DNA of 26,558 nt from a virus. Position numbers and translations under genes: made by a program. How positions within the stretch are numbered: the stretch's first letter is position 1; every line of letters begins with the position of its first letter. The stretch spans positions 1 to 26,558 of the IMG/VR virus record IMGVR_UViG_3300034374_005070, one strand, 5' to 3'. Positions 6,818 to 12,690 of this stretch are shown here, piece by piece. The notes beneath the pieces are model-generated. The model was not told the DNA's origin. It was given only the letters and a program-made list of their open reading frames with translations, and made no database searches.

Positions 6818-7007
6818 TCTGCGCGAAACTCTGCTGGCATACTTTGCCATCGTGCCATCAGCCTGCGCCGACATGGCCGCCAGCGATCTTGGCCTCGGCC
6901 AGCGCGAGGTGCAGGACATGCTGCATAAGCTGGACGATGAAGGCGACCTGCTGATGAAAAACGGCTGGTATCGCTTGAGCGAGAGGGCGAAGAAAGATGT
7001 CAAATGA
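6807..7007 (+). CDS. Small winged-helix-like protein
   Basis: 66 residues; ATG at 6807 follows GAGGAGACAGCCG and overlaps the previous gene by 11 bases. The helical LRETLLAYFAIVP, then ADMAASDLGLGQREVQDMLHKL, then GDLLMKNGWYRLSE read as helix-turn-helix plus wing, the pattern of minimal winged-helix DNA-binding proteins. Three neighbouring genes also look DNA-binding, so this stretch is a regulator cluster. Confidence 0.6.
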   Translation: MADNLRETLLAYFAIVPSACADMAASDLGLGQREVQDMLHKLDDEGDLLMKNGWYRLSERAKKDVK

Positions 7008-7167
7008 AAGCGCGTTCATTCTAAAGCAGTGGCCCGGCAACAAGCGCCGCGAGGTTAAGCCAAGCGACCTGCAGAATTTCAGCCTGCACTACCGCAAAGA
7101 TATTCCGGTGACGCTGGCAAAGGCGCCACCATGGGAGAAAGAAGATGAAACGCAACACGATGAATGA
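6997..7167 (+). CDS. 56-residue hypothetical protein
   Basis: ATG at 6997 overlaps the previous gene by 11 bases and is preceded by a purine-rich GGGCGAAGAAAG. The frame ends at 7167, inside the next gene. The translated start is MSNESAFILKQWPGNK and the middle has SLHYRKDIPVTLAKAPPW. Composition is basic with an acidic end. Reading only in this frame keeps the chain of overlapping starts and stops intact. Family not recognised, and it could be a non-gene between two real ones. Confidence 0.5.
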   Translation: MSNESAFILKQWPGNKRREVKPSDLQNFSLHYRKDIPVTLAKAPPWEKEDETQHDE

Positions 7168-7354
7168 TTTTCAGCGCAAGCAACGCAAGCCGGTCACGAT
7201 ACGCGGCGTGACGTTTATGAGCCAGTCAGATGCAGCCAGACATTTTGGCGTGAAAAAGCACACTGTATGCGCAGCGGTTGCGCGCGGCACGCAAGACAAC
7301 ATCGGGATGGGGACTGGATACAAGGAGAAAGCAGATGCCACACGGGCAGGGTGA
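7145..7354 (+). CDS. Minimal NUMOD/HTH-like DNA-binding protein (paralogue 1)
   Basis: 69 residues; ATG at 7145 follows GGGAGAAAGAAG, with ATG 7160 as alternative. The core KPVTIRGVTFMSQSDAARHF followed by GVKKHTVCAAVARGT matches the style of NUMOD-type modules: a short beta strand, then a helix-turn-helix. Such modules usually sit behind HNH or GIY-YIG homing nucleases, but there is no nuclease here. The following gene carries a close relative of this unit, so the pair arose by duplication. A small DNA-binding regulator is the likely role. Confidence 0.6.
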   Translation: MKRNTMNDFQRKQRKPVTIRGVTFMSQSDAARHFGVKKHTVCAAVARGTQDNIGMGTGYKEKADATRAG

Positions 7355-7649
7355 ATATCAGCGCATGGTCAGCAAGCCGGTGACGATACGCGGCGTGACC
7401 TACGGCAGCATTGGCGAGGCGTCCAGAACGCTTGATGTCTCGCACACCAACATCACGAAGGCCATGCAACGCGGCACGCTGGATTTTGTCGGCCTGCGCG
7501 CGCCGCACAACCGCCGTCCAGTGACGTTGGATGGCGTCTGGTATCCTAGCCTGCAGCGGGCTTCGATTGGCAGCGGCATTGGGCTAAAGCGCCTGCGCCG
7601 GATGCTTAACAGTGATGACACAAGAGCGGAGTGGGCTGATGGCAATTAA
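7335..7649 (+). CDS. Two-module NUMOD/HTH-like protein (paralogue 2)
   Basis: 104 residues; the ATG at 7335 has AAGGAGAAAGCAG just upstream, better than an earlier in-frame ATG at 7278. Module one, KPVTIRGVTYGSIGEASRTL followed by DVSHTNITKAMQRGT, is closely related to the whole of the preceding protein. Module two, RPVTLDGVWYPSLQRASIGS followed by GLKRLRRML, is a divergent third copy. No nuclease motif is seen. The tandem modules suggest sequence-specific DNA binding. It overlaps both neighbours slightly, as in the rest of the cassette. Confidence 0.6.
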   Translation: MPHGQGEYQRMVSKPVTIRGVTYGSIGEASRTLDVSHTNITKAMQRGTLDFVGLRAPHNRRPVTLDGVWYPSLQRASIGSGIGLKRLRRMLNSDDTRAEWADGN

Positions 7650-7827
7650 GTTAACCGCAGACGAGGCGTGGACTGTGTATTGCGCGATGGATGACGCGCT
7701 GCGCAACCGCCGCAACGGAATGGGGTCGAAGCACGACATTCGGCTGACGGAAGATGAACACTTGAAGCTGCAGGGTCGCTACCTGCGCGCTGCTTTGGTG
7801 CTGGAGCGGATTGAAGGAGAGAAGTGA
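7639..7827 (+). CDS. Small hypothetical helical protein
   Basis: 62 residues from the ATG at 7639, which follows GCGGAGTGGGCTG and overlaps the previous gene by 11 bases; an earlier in-frame ATG (7612) lies inside that gene. The protein starts MAIKLTADEAWTVYCAMDDA and is probably two or three helices (TADEAWTVYCAMDDALRNRR; HLKLQGRYLRAALVLERIEG). No motif recognised. Its stop shares a base with the next start. Confidence 0.6.
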   Translation: MAIKLTADEAWTVYCAMDDALRNRRNGMGSKHDIRLTEDEHLKLQGRYLRAALVLERIEGEK

Positions 7828-7976
7828 TGAGTGATGACGAGATCGACATCACGCAGCGACTGCGGAACCTCGCCAGAAAAATACAGAACCACAAATGGCG
7901 AATGCTGATCCTGAGCGCGGCGCATGAGGTTGCGCGGCTTAGGTCAGAGGTCAATAAATTGAAAGGAAAGAAGTGA
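7827..7976 (+). CDS. 49-residue hypothetical protein
   Basis: TGATG overlap with the preceding gene and AAGGAGAGAAG upstream of the ATG give strong translation signals. The sequence starts MSDDEIDITQRLRNLARKIQ and ends in a basic KLKGKK tail. It is a single amphipathic, basic helix pair, suggesting nucleic-acid or protein binding. It stops in TGATG with the next gene. Family not recognised. Confidence 0.6.
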   Translation: MSDDEIDITQRLRNLARKIQNHKWRMLILSAAHEVARLRSEVNKLKGKK

Positions 7977-8185
7977 TGGCTGAAGAACCCTTCTACATCG
8001 TGATGAAGCACATCGAGGAGCATGAGAACGGCGATGCTACCTACACCTTCGACATGTCGGACAAGGTAGCACAGTCGGTGATCGAAGAGGGCCTGAAGCT
8101 TTTGATGTATTGCGGCATAAACAAAGTAGACATTCAGGATGTGTATGACTGGATACTCAGTCAGACTGATGTGGCTACATCGTAA
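7976..8185 (+). CDS. Small conserved phage hypothetical protein
   Basis: 69 residues from ATG 7976 (TGATG overlap; AAAGGAAAGAAG upstream). The start EEPFYIVMKHIEEHENGDAT followed by YTFDMS and SVIEEGLKLLMYCGINKVDI is a pattern I associate with short conserved proteins in many tailed phages. It is acidic, with a beta-hairpin then helices. It is the last gene of the early cassette, and its end overlaps the convergent nuclease gene by 11 bases. Function unknown. Confidence 0.7.
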   Translation: MAEEPFYIVMKHIEEHENGDATYTFDMSDKVAQSVIEEGLKLLMYCGINKVDIQDVYDWILSQTDVATS

Positions 8186-8570
8186 TATCGCCGCCTAGTT
8201 CCTTCTTTAACAACCGCAGGTCGTTCGCTTGGGCGGCCTGCGTAAACTCGCGGGAAGGCATGGATACCTCTTTGCGATCACGCCAGATGCTGCCGGGGAA
8301 TATGCGCATCAGGCCAATGTCCAACGCAACAAAGCAGTAGTATTCCGCAAGCAGCGTCACACGGGGCCGCTGGAACCTGTAGCCGCCACATTTTCGCTTG
8401 CGCTCTGTGCCTGTCTTCACTTCGACGCACGTCAGCTTGCCGTCGCCCGCATGGACAACCAGATCAAACGCCCCGTCAACTCTGCTGGCCTCCAGACCGG
8501 CGGCCTCTAACAGGTAGCAGGCCAGAAACTCACCAGCCCGCCCGTGGCGTATATTGATCGTGCGGGCCAT
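8175..8570 (-). CDS. PD-(D/E)XK fold nuclease (resolvase/restriction-like)
   Basis: 131 residues; its ATG overlaps the stop of the upstream gene as TAATG. The motif order is E14 (GRAGEFLACYLL), D36 (GAFDLVV) and E50-V-K52 (CVEVKTGT), the classical PD-(D/E)XK active site seen in archaeal Holliday-junction resolvases and restriction-like nucleases. A CGGYRF segment follows, with FVALDIGLMRIFP later. It has no target-recognition domain. It is the last gene of the minus-strand lysis operon, an odd place for a replication or host-DNA-degrading enzyme. Substrate unknown. Confidence 0.75.
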   Translation of the reverse strand: MARTINIRHGRAGEFLACYLLEAAGLEASRVDGAFDLVVHAGDGKLTCVEVKTGTERKRKCGGYRFQRPRVTLLAEYYCFVALDIGLMRIFPGSIWRDRKEVSMPSREFTQAAQANDLRLLKKELGGDITM

Positions 8571-8740
8571 TACTCGTGATAGTGCCTGTAACTTGTCTGG
8601 CAGTGGTCACGGCCAAACACTCGCACCCACGCCCTCCAGAAGCGGTTGTCACCATGCAACCGCCATGCACGAGAGCAAAGGCTCTCAGATGTATCACGGA
8701 ATGATACATCATGCACGATGCGGCTGGTTGACTGGATCAT
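8570..8740 (-). CDS. 56-residue hypothetical protein between spanin and nuclease
   Basis: The ATG at 8740 forms ATGA with the end of the Rz1-like gene, and the stop forms TAATG with the nuclease start. This double coupling makes the frame credible; a longer start (8758) exists. The protein is basic and aromatic: LCSRAWRLHGDNRFWRAW, then VRVFGRDHC. Its DNA contains two neighbouring perfect hairpins (8671-8710). Probably nucleic-acid or partner binding; family not recognised. Confidence 0.5.
   Translation of the reverse strand: MIQSTSRIVHDVSFRDTSESLCSRAWRLHGDNRFWRAWVRVFGRDHCQTSYRHYHE
8671..8710 (-). repeat. Two adjacent perfect hairpins inside a coding region
   Basis: GAGAGC-N4-GCTCTC (8671-8686) is followed after one base by GATGTATCA-N5-TGATACATC (8688-8710), with perfect 9-bp arms. 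The second shares the GTATCA-N5-TGATAC core seen at 5302-5318. They may be an operator or RNA structures within the lysis mRNA. Confidence 0.6.
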
Positions 8741-8940
8741 TGACACAAGGCTTGCCATTTTTCGTTTGCCGCCACTGTGTCTGTCAAAAACTGCCTGTCG
8801 TTCTTGGCCAACCATGCCAGCGTTTCCTCACTGAAATATAACGGCGAGGCGATGTCGCAGTAATTACTGACCACTATCTTTCCGCACCCACTGACTGGCG
8901 CGATCAACAAAAGCAGTGTCATCAAGTGAGCGTATTTCAT
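8737..8940 (-). CDS. Rz1-like outer-membrane spanin lipoprotein
   Basis: 67 residues from ATG 8940 (AAGGATGTGGAAG upstream; ATG 8949 possible). The protein has a short signal peptide with a leucine stretch and the lipobox-like APVSGC, so Cys about 19 would be lipidated and sent to the outer membrane. The mature part with CDIASPLYFS and a NEKWQALC end is typical of Rz1-like o-spanins. Its start lies inside the 3' part of the Rz-like gene in another frame, the embedded Rz/Rz1 arrangement. It should fuse inner and outer membranes in the last step of lysis. Confidence 0.8.
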   Translation of the reverse strand: MKYAHLMTLLLLIAPVSGCGKIVVSNYCDIASPLYFSEETLAWLAKNDRQFLTDTVAANEKWQALCQ

Positions 8941-9100
8941 CTTCCACATCCTTCGCAGTCTTCACTGCATCCAGCCTAGCCTCGTTGGCGTCGGCTTTGA
9001 CGGCATCGGCCCCGTCGCGTCTTCCGCTCCAGTAAATGCCGAGCAACGCCAGAACGAAAGCAACTACGCCAATGGCGTATAGTTTCAGCTTTGCGAACAC
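8864..9100 (-). CDS. Rz-like inner-membrane spanin
   Basis: 78 residues from a GTG start at 9100, three bases after the amidase stop. An N-terminal membrane helix (LYAIGVVAFVLALLGIYW, about 7-24) is followed by a charged, Ala/Asp-rich periplasmic coiled coil ending in DRASQWVRKDSGQ. This is the standard i-spanin layout. The Rz1-like lipoprotein gene starts within its 3' end, in a different frame. No strong ribosome site is visible before the GTG, so translation is probably coupled to the amidase. Confidence 0.8.
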   Translation of the reverse strand: MFAKLKLYAIGVVAFVLALLGIYWSGRRDGADAVKADANEARLDAVKTAKDVEDEIRSLDDTAFVDRASQWVRKDSGQ

Positions 9101-9103
9101 GGC

Positions 9104-9778
9104 TCAACGCCACCCAGCGGCAAACGCTTTCAGCCGCTCACGCATGATAAACAGCGCCAGCAGCGCGATCAGGATGCAGCCGACCAGCGCCACCACTTGG
9201 GCAGTCCCTGAGAGCGCATTTAACGCCCCTACAGCGCCACCTACAGCCGATGCACCCTGAACGACAGACGCCTGAACAGTGCGGCTTTGTGCGGGCGTAG
9301 AACGGCTCTGAGCGCCAACTACGCCGCTGATCTCAGCGGCAGGCTTGCGCGCATACCAAGCAGGGGCGTTAAAGCACGGGCAGGCCTTGGCGGCCCACTG
9401 ATTATGACCGCTGATCTTGGTGATGGTCGGATACTCACGCTTCAAGCCAGCAATCAGCGTGCGCAGCGCATTGGCCTGTGCCTGCGTAAAGTTGTCTTCA
9501 AATTTATCGTTTGCCGTGCCGCCCTTGCCACCGATCAAGCATACCCCGACACTGTTGGCATTGTGGCCCTTGGTGTGCGCACCGACTTTCTCAATCGGCC
9601 TGCCCAGCGCAATCGTGCCATCACGGTCGATGATGTGAGAGTAGCCGATGTCAGACCAGCCGCGTTCTTTGACATGCCAGCGGCGGATTTCGTTGACCTT
9701 GTCTTGAGTTGTCGCGCCCGGCAGCCAGTTCGGCGGCGTTGCAGCGCAGTGGATGATGATTTCGTCTAGGTGTCTCAT
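9104..9778 (-). CDS. Endolysin: N-acetylmuramoyl-L-alanine amidase with C-terminal membrane helix
   Basis: 224 residues from ATG 9778, which overlaps the upstream stop (TAATG) and has AAGGGAAGTGGTA before it. Residues 1-140 are an Amidase_2/T7-lysozyme-like domain: zinc ligands H10 (IIIHCAATP), H125 (SGHNQ) and C133 (KACPCF), with Y46 and K131 at catalytic-like positions. It would cut the bond between muramic acid and L-Ala. After an Ala/Ser/Gln-rich linker (about 145-190) comes an apolar helix (VVALVGCILIALLALFIM, 195-212) and a basic tail. A C-terminal anchor is unusual for this family and suggests membrane-tethered or self-exporting lysis. Confidence 0.9.
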   Translation of the reverse strand: MRHLDEIIIHCAATPPNWLPGATTQDKVNEIRRWHVKERGWSDIGYSHIIDRDGTIALGRPIEKVGAHTKGHNANSVGVCLIGGKGGTANDKFEDNFTQAQANALRTLIAGLKREYPTITKISGHNQWAAKACPCFNAPAWYARKPAAEISGVVGAQSRSTPAQSRTVQASVVQGASAVGGAVGALNALSGTAQVVALVGCILIALLALFIMRERLKAFAAGWR

Positions 9779-10245
9779 TACCACTTCCCTTGAGATTTCC
9801 CGATAAAGTATATCACAAAGGCCAACCCAGCAAAACCGCACAGCACAATCACCGCCGTGACAAACCAAAAGATCAAAGCGTCTTTGATTTCTTCTTTGCG
9901 GTATTGGTTTTTCTGACGCTCGGCTTTTACTTTGCGAAGCGTGTCTTTGTATTCGTCCAGACCTTTTTGGCCGTAAGTGTAGCTAATCAACGTCTCAACA
10001 TCGCGGCGCATCTGCTGCAATTTCTTCTGCGCAGCAAATATCTGGATGGCCTCTTCTTCAGCCGACCCAGTTAGCGTTTTCCAGATTGTCGGTGATTTAG
10101 CCTTTTCGGCAGCACGATTAACGTCAGACACAGCGCCAGCAAACTTTGCCAGCGCGCCGCCAATCTCTTGTCCATCGTTAAGTAGTTTCTTGATCTGCCC
10201 GACAGCCGCTGTCGCTACAGACAAGGCTGTAATCGGGTCAATCAT
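9778..10245 (-). CDS. Lysis-region protein with C-terminal transmembrane helix (holin candidate)
   Basis: 155 residues; ATG at 10245 follows GAGAGGCTGAC. Residues 1-120 are largely helical and charged (start MIDPITALSVATAAVGQIKK; then a coiled-coil-like region with LQQMRRDVETLISYTYGQKG). The end has a strong membrane helix (about 128-150, ALIFWFVTAVIVLCGFAGLA). I recognise this as a family often found next to endolysins in marine phages, but its role is not established. Directly upstream of the endolysin it could be a holin or a pinholin-like regulator. Confidence in the gene is high, in the role low. Confidence 0.7.
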   Translation of the reverse strand: MIDPITALSVATAAVGQIKKLLNDGQEIGGALAKFAGAVSDVNRAAEKAKSPTIWKTLTGSAEEEAIQIFAAQKKLQQMRRDVETLISYTYGQKGLDEYKDTLRKVKAERQKNQYRKEEIKDALIFWFVTAVIVLCGFAGLAFVIYFIGKSQGKW

Positions 10246-10246
10246 G

Positions 10247-10519
10247 TCAGCCTCTCATCTTCAGCGCAAAATACGCCACCACAGAAGATGCAATGATCCA
10301 AAACAGGCGCTCAGCAAACCGCAGCATCTGGCCGTTGGTGCTGGTAGACTTTTCAAGGTGGCCGACGCGCTTGCCGATTTCACGCTGTGTTTCGTCATAG
10401 CTATCCATACGCTTGAACAGCGTAATCATGCGCTCTTCCATGCGAGCCAACGAAACTACAGCATCAGACAGCGTGTCCAACTTCTTCTCAATGCGCTCAA
10501 GTCGCTGATCTTCGGCCAT
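10247..10519 (-). CDS. Coiled-coil protein with C-terminal membrane helix (holin candidate)
   Basis: 90 residues; first gene of the lysis operon. The sequence is a coiled coil (MAEDQRLERIEKKLDTLSDA, then LARMEERM) and ends in one apolar helix (FWIIASSVVAYFALKM). This architecture, cytoplasmic or periplasmic coiled coil plus one TM at the C-terminus, fits small phage holin or holin-partner proteins (similar to class III-like or haemolysin-XhlA-like proteins). The ribosome site is weak (AGGG). The next gene starts one base after its stop. A divergent promoter lies just upstream. Confidence 0.65.
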   Translation of the reverse strand: MAEDQRLERIEKKLDTLSDAVVSLARMEERMITLFKRMDSYDETQREIGKRVGHLEKSTSTNGQMLRFAERLFWIIASSVVAYFALKMRG

Positions 10520-10549
10520 CTATTACGCGCCCTGCATGTAGATTTTCAA

Positions 10550-10586
10550 GTTGCGCAATAATACCACGCAACAGCGCAACAAACAA
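10550..10586 (-). promoter_or_regulatory. Lysis operon promoter with GTTGCGC dyad
   Basis: On the minus strand TTGTTT (10586-10581), a 17-base spacer and TATTAT (10563-10558) form a good sigma-70-type promoter, with a start near 10551. An inverted repeat GTTGCGC (10550-10556) / GCGCAAC (10574-10580) encloses the -10, as an operator would. The ribbon-helix-helix gene just to the right is a possible binder. Confidence 0.5.
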
Positions 10587-10591
10587 ACCGC

Positions 10592-10621
10592 TTGCGCACC
10601 CATCGGAATGCGTGTTAACAA
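10592..10621 (+). promoter_or_regulatory. GTGTTAAC promoter/operator of the replication operon
   Basis: GTGTTAAC at 10612-10619 sits in CGTGTTAACAAT, identical over 12 bases to 4411-4422. TTGCGC (10592-10597) with an 18-base spacer to TAACAA (10616-10621) could be the core promoter. The next gene starts at 10644. Confidence 0.5.
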
Positions 10622-10643
10622 TCCGTTACCAATGGAGGAACAC

Positions 10644-10814
10644 ATGGCAGACGAACTCAAGCAAATCGGGCCGCGCATCCGCGACGATGTCTACCAAGCC
10701 CTTGTGCTATACAGCACAAAGACGCGGCAAAGCCAGTCGGTGATTGTCGAGCAGGCGCTGGTAAACGTGTTGCGGGAGGCTGGCTATGACATCCAAGATT
10801 ACTATCGGCATTGA
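10644..10814 (+). CDS. Small ribbon-helix-helix-like DNA-binding protein
   Basis: 56 residues from ATG 10644, preceded by TGGAGGAACAC; the longer frame to 10551 runs through the promoter region and is rejected. The pattern PRIRDDVYQALVLYSTKTRQ then SQSVIVEQALVNVLRE gives a short strand and two helices, typical of CopG/MetJ-like RHH dimers that bind short palindromes. It heads the replication operon and faces the divergent lysis promoter, so it may regulate both. The targets are inferred. It overlaps the next gene by 29 bases. Confidence 0.65.
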   Translation: MADELKQIGPRIRDDVYQALVLYSTKTRQSQSVIVEQALVNVLREAGYDIQDYYRH

Positions 10815-11244
10815 TTGCGGATACCGCACAGGAGGCGTGGCTCTGATCGGCGACGACTGGGCCGAGGTTCACGACCTGCCAGTATACGACGAGGGCGGCG
10901 TTGACGTGATCTCGCTGATGGACATCATCACCAGCGTCGATGACGTCGACCACATCTACATCGAGCGCCAGCAGGCGATGCCAAAGCAGGGCGTGGTCTC
11001 CATGTTCAAGCTGGGACTCGCATACGGCCAGATCATGGCGACAGCGTATCTGAGCCGCACGCCGTTCACGACGGTGACGCCGGTGACGTGGAAGCGCAGC
11101 ATGAACCTGCCGAAGGACAAGGACGCCGCGCGGCGCATGGCGCAGCAGTGGTTCCCAGATCTGGCGCTGCAACTGAAACGCAAGAAAGACGAACACCGCG
11201 CGGAGGCACTGCTGATCGCGCTATATGGAAGAGGGAAAGCATGA
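10786..11244 (+). CDS. RuvC-like Holliday-junction resolvase
   Basis: 152 residues; ATG follows GGGAGGCTGGCT. An RNase H-like fold with acidic residues at the expected spacing: D10 in IGIDCGYRTGG, E60 in IYIERQQAMPKQG, and D135/E140 in KDEHRAEALLIAL. The KLGLAYGQIM and VTPVTWK segments are typical of phage RuvC-like enzymes. It would cut four-way junctions formed during replication or recombination, or trim DNA before packaging. It lies in one overlapping block with the exonuclease and ssDNA-binding protein (ATGA coupling), a recombination set. Confidence 0.85.
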   Translation: MTSKITIGIDCGYRTGGVALIGDDWAEVHDLPVYDEGGVDVISLMDIITSVDDVDHIYIERQQAMPKQGVVSMFKLGLAYGQIMATAYLSRTPFTTVTPVTWKRSMNLPKDKDAARRMAQQWFPDLALQLKRKKDEHRAEALLIALYGRGKA

Positions 11245-12035
11245 CCATCAACTACGCAATGAGCAACGAGGAATACCACCTTGACCCGTCGCTGTCGGCG
11301 TCCGGCGCCAAGACGATCGCGCTGCAGTCGCTGGCGCATTACAAATACGCCGAGCGCAAGGCGTCGACCGCATTCGATGTAGGCACGGCCACGCACACGC
11401 TGATCCTTGAGCCGCACTTGGCCAACACCGTGTGGTGCGGCCCAGAGACGCGCCGCGGCAAGGAGTGGTCTGAACGCAAGACCGAGGCAGAGGCCAACGG
11501 CGCACTGCTGCTGACCGAGGGCGACTATCACACCTCCGTCCGCATGGCCGAGGCGGTGCGATCAAACGCCGCGGCGGCTGAGCTGTTGGGCGGCGACCTC
11601 GTGGTCGAGGCCAGCGTGTTCGGACACGACAGCATCTACGGCGTCGACGTGCGCTGCCGCCCGGACGGATGGCGCAAGGACATCGCAGCCATTGTGGATG
11701 TAAAGACGACGATCGACCCGTCGCCGCAGGGCTTCGCAAAAGCCGTGGCCAACTTTGGCTACCACATCCAAGATCAATTCTACCGCCGCACGATGATGCT
11801 CAACGGTTTCGAGATTGACCGTTTCATCTTCATCGCTGTTGGTAAGGAGGCGCCGCACCCTGTCGGCGTCTACGAACTCGACTGGCGCTCTCTCGAGGAG
11901 GGTAATGCGGCGGTCAAGTATGCGCTTGAGCAATTTGCTCACGCGCAAAAGACGGGCGAGTGGGGCTACGGGTATGGAGACCTTCAGACACTCCAGATCC
12001 CGCCCTACTCGTTCAAATTCACTAAGGCGACATAG
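11241..12035 (+). CDS. RecB-like PD-(D/E)XK exonuclease
   Basis: 264 residues from ATG 11241, coupled (ATGA) to the resolvase and preceded by GGAAGAGGGAAAGC; an earlier in-frame ATG lies deep in the upstream gene. The GTATHTLILEP segment and the active-site series RCRPDGW (D142), IVDVKTT (D153, K155) and YHIQDQFYRR (Q177, Y181) fit the phage exonuclease/DUF3799-type branch of the RecB-like fold. It would resect double-strand ends to give 3' tails. With the ssDNA-binding protein next door it could act in a strand-annealing recombination system, although no annealase was recognised. Confidence 0.85.
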   Translation: MTINYAMSNEEYHLDPSLSASGAKTIALQSLAHYKYAERKASTAFDVGTATHTLILEPHLANTVWCGPETRRGKEWSERKTEAEANGALLLTEGDYHTSVRMAEAVRSNAAAAELLGGDLVVEASVFGHDSIYGVDVRCRPDGWRKDIAAIVDVKTTIDPSPQGFAKAVANFGYHIQDQFYRRTMMLNGFEIDRFIFIAVGKEAPHPVGVYELDWRSLEEGNAAVKYALEQFAHAQKTGEWGYGYGDLQTLQIPPYSFKFTKAT

Positions 12036-12048
12036 TCAGGAGACACAC

Positions 12049-12633
12049 ATGCCTATCACTTTCGGAAGCAACAACGACGCAGGCGCTGGCCTGTTCATCC
12101 GCGCAAACCTGCCACAGAACCGCTGGTGGACCAAGACCGAGAACGGCGAGGAGCCGATCGACATGGATCGCGGTTTCGCCATCGACATCAAAAACGTCGT
12201 ATTCGGCTGGCTGAACATCGACATCGGTGTGCGCGACTGGCAGCCGTGGCCGTCGCCGTCTCAGCAGATCCCAAAGCCGAGCGACAACCACAAAAACGGC
12301 TTTGAGGTGGATTGCTGGCTGGCGGACGGCCGCAAGGCGCAGTTCAGCGGCAACTCGTATGGCTTGGGGCAGTTCATCGCCAAGCTGTATAACCAAGCCG
12401 AAACTATGCCAGAGTTTGCTATGGGCAAGGTGCCGGTGATCCAGATCACCAGCAGCAAGCCTATTGTCGTGGGCAAGGGCACGTCATACGATGTGGGCTT
12501 CGTAATCCGCACATGGATTAACCGCCCCGCCGATGGCGCCGCCCCGGCGCAGCCAGCACCCGTAGCGGCACCGCAGCCTGCGCCCGCACCCGCACAAGCA
12601 CCAGCTGCAGGAGGCACAGACTTCGGCTTCTAA
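12049..12633 (+). CDS. Putative phage single-stranded DNA-binding protein
   Basis: 194 residues from ATG 12049 (CAGGAGACACAC upstream). Residues 1-155 form a beta-rich domain (RWWTKTENGEEP, then VVFGWLNIDIGVRDWQPWPS and VIQITSSKPIVVGKGTSYDV) of the type found in phage ssDNA-binding proteins. A Pro/Ala-rich linker (about 158-187) follows, then the tip GGTDFGF. The order barrel, flexible linker, terminal aromatic tip parallels SSB and T7 gp2.5, but the tip has only one acidic residue. It sits between exonuclease and primase-helicase, supporting the role. Confidence 0.7.
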   Translation: MPITFGSNNDAGAGLFIRANLPQNRWWTKTENGEEPIDMDRGFAIDIKNVVFGWLNIDIGVRDWQPWPSPSQQIPKPSDNHKNGFEVDCWLADGRKAQFSGNSYGLGQFIAKLYNQAETMPEFAMGKVPVIQITSSKPIVVGKGTSYDVGFVIRTWINRPADGAAPAQPAPVAAPQPAPAPAQAPAAGGTDFGF

Positions 12634-12639
12634 GCCACA

Positions 12640-12666
12640 CGGGCGCTCCGCGATGTGGGGCGCCCG
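12640..12666 (+). other. Intercistronic GC-rich hairpin
   Basis: CGGGCGC (12640-12646) pairs perfectly with GCGCCCG (12660-12666) around a 13-base loop; there is no T-run. It lies between the ssDNA-binding and primase genes and would enclose a GTG at 12655, which argues for the ATG at 12691 as the primase start. Confidence 0.55.
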
Positions 12667-12690
12667 CCACATTTAACTTGGGATGAACAA

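Noticed and set aside
8530-8712. Minus-strand frame of 60 codons near the nuclease start
   Set aside because: It overlaps two better-supported coupled genes and has no start signal.
10551-10643. Upstream extension of the RHH gene
   Set aside because: It would run through the divergent promoter region; ATG 10644 has TGGAGGAACAC in front.
11088-11240. Upstream extension of the exonuclease gene
   Set aside because: It lies fully inside the resolvase gene; ATG 11241 has a ribosome site and ATGA coupling.
12655-12690. GTG start for the primase-helicase
   Set aside because: The GTG falls in a hairpin loop and lacks a ribosome site; ATG 12691 is preferred, though not proven.
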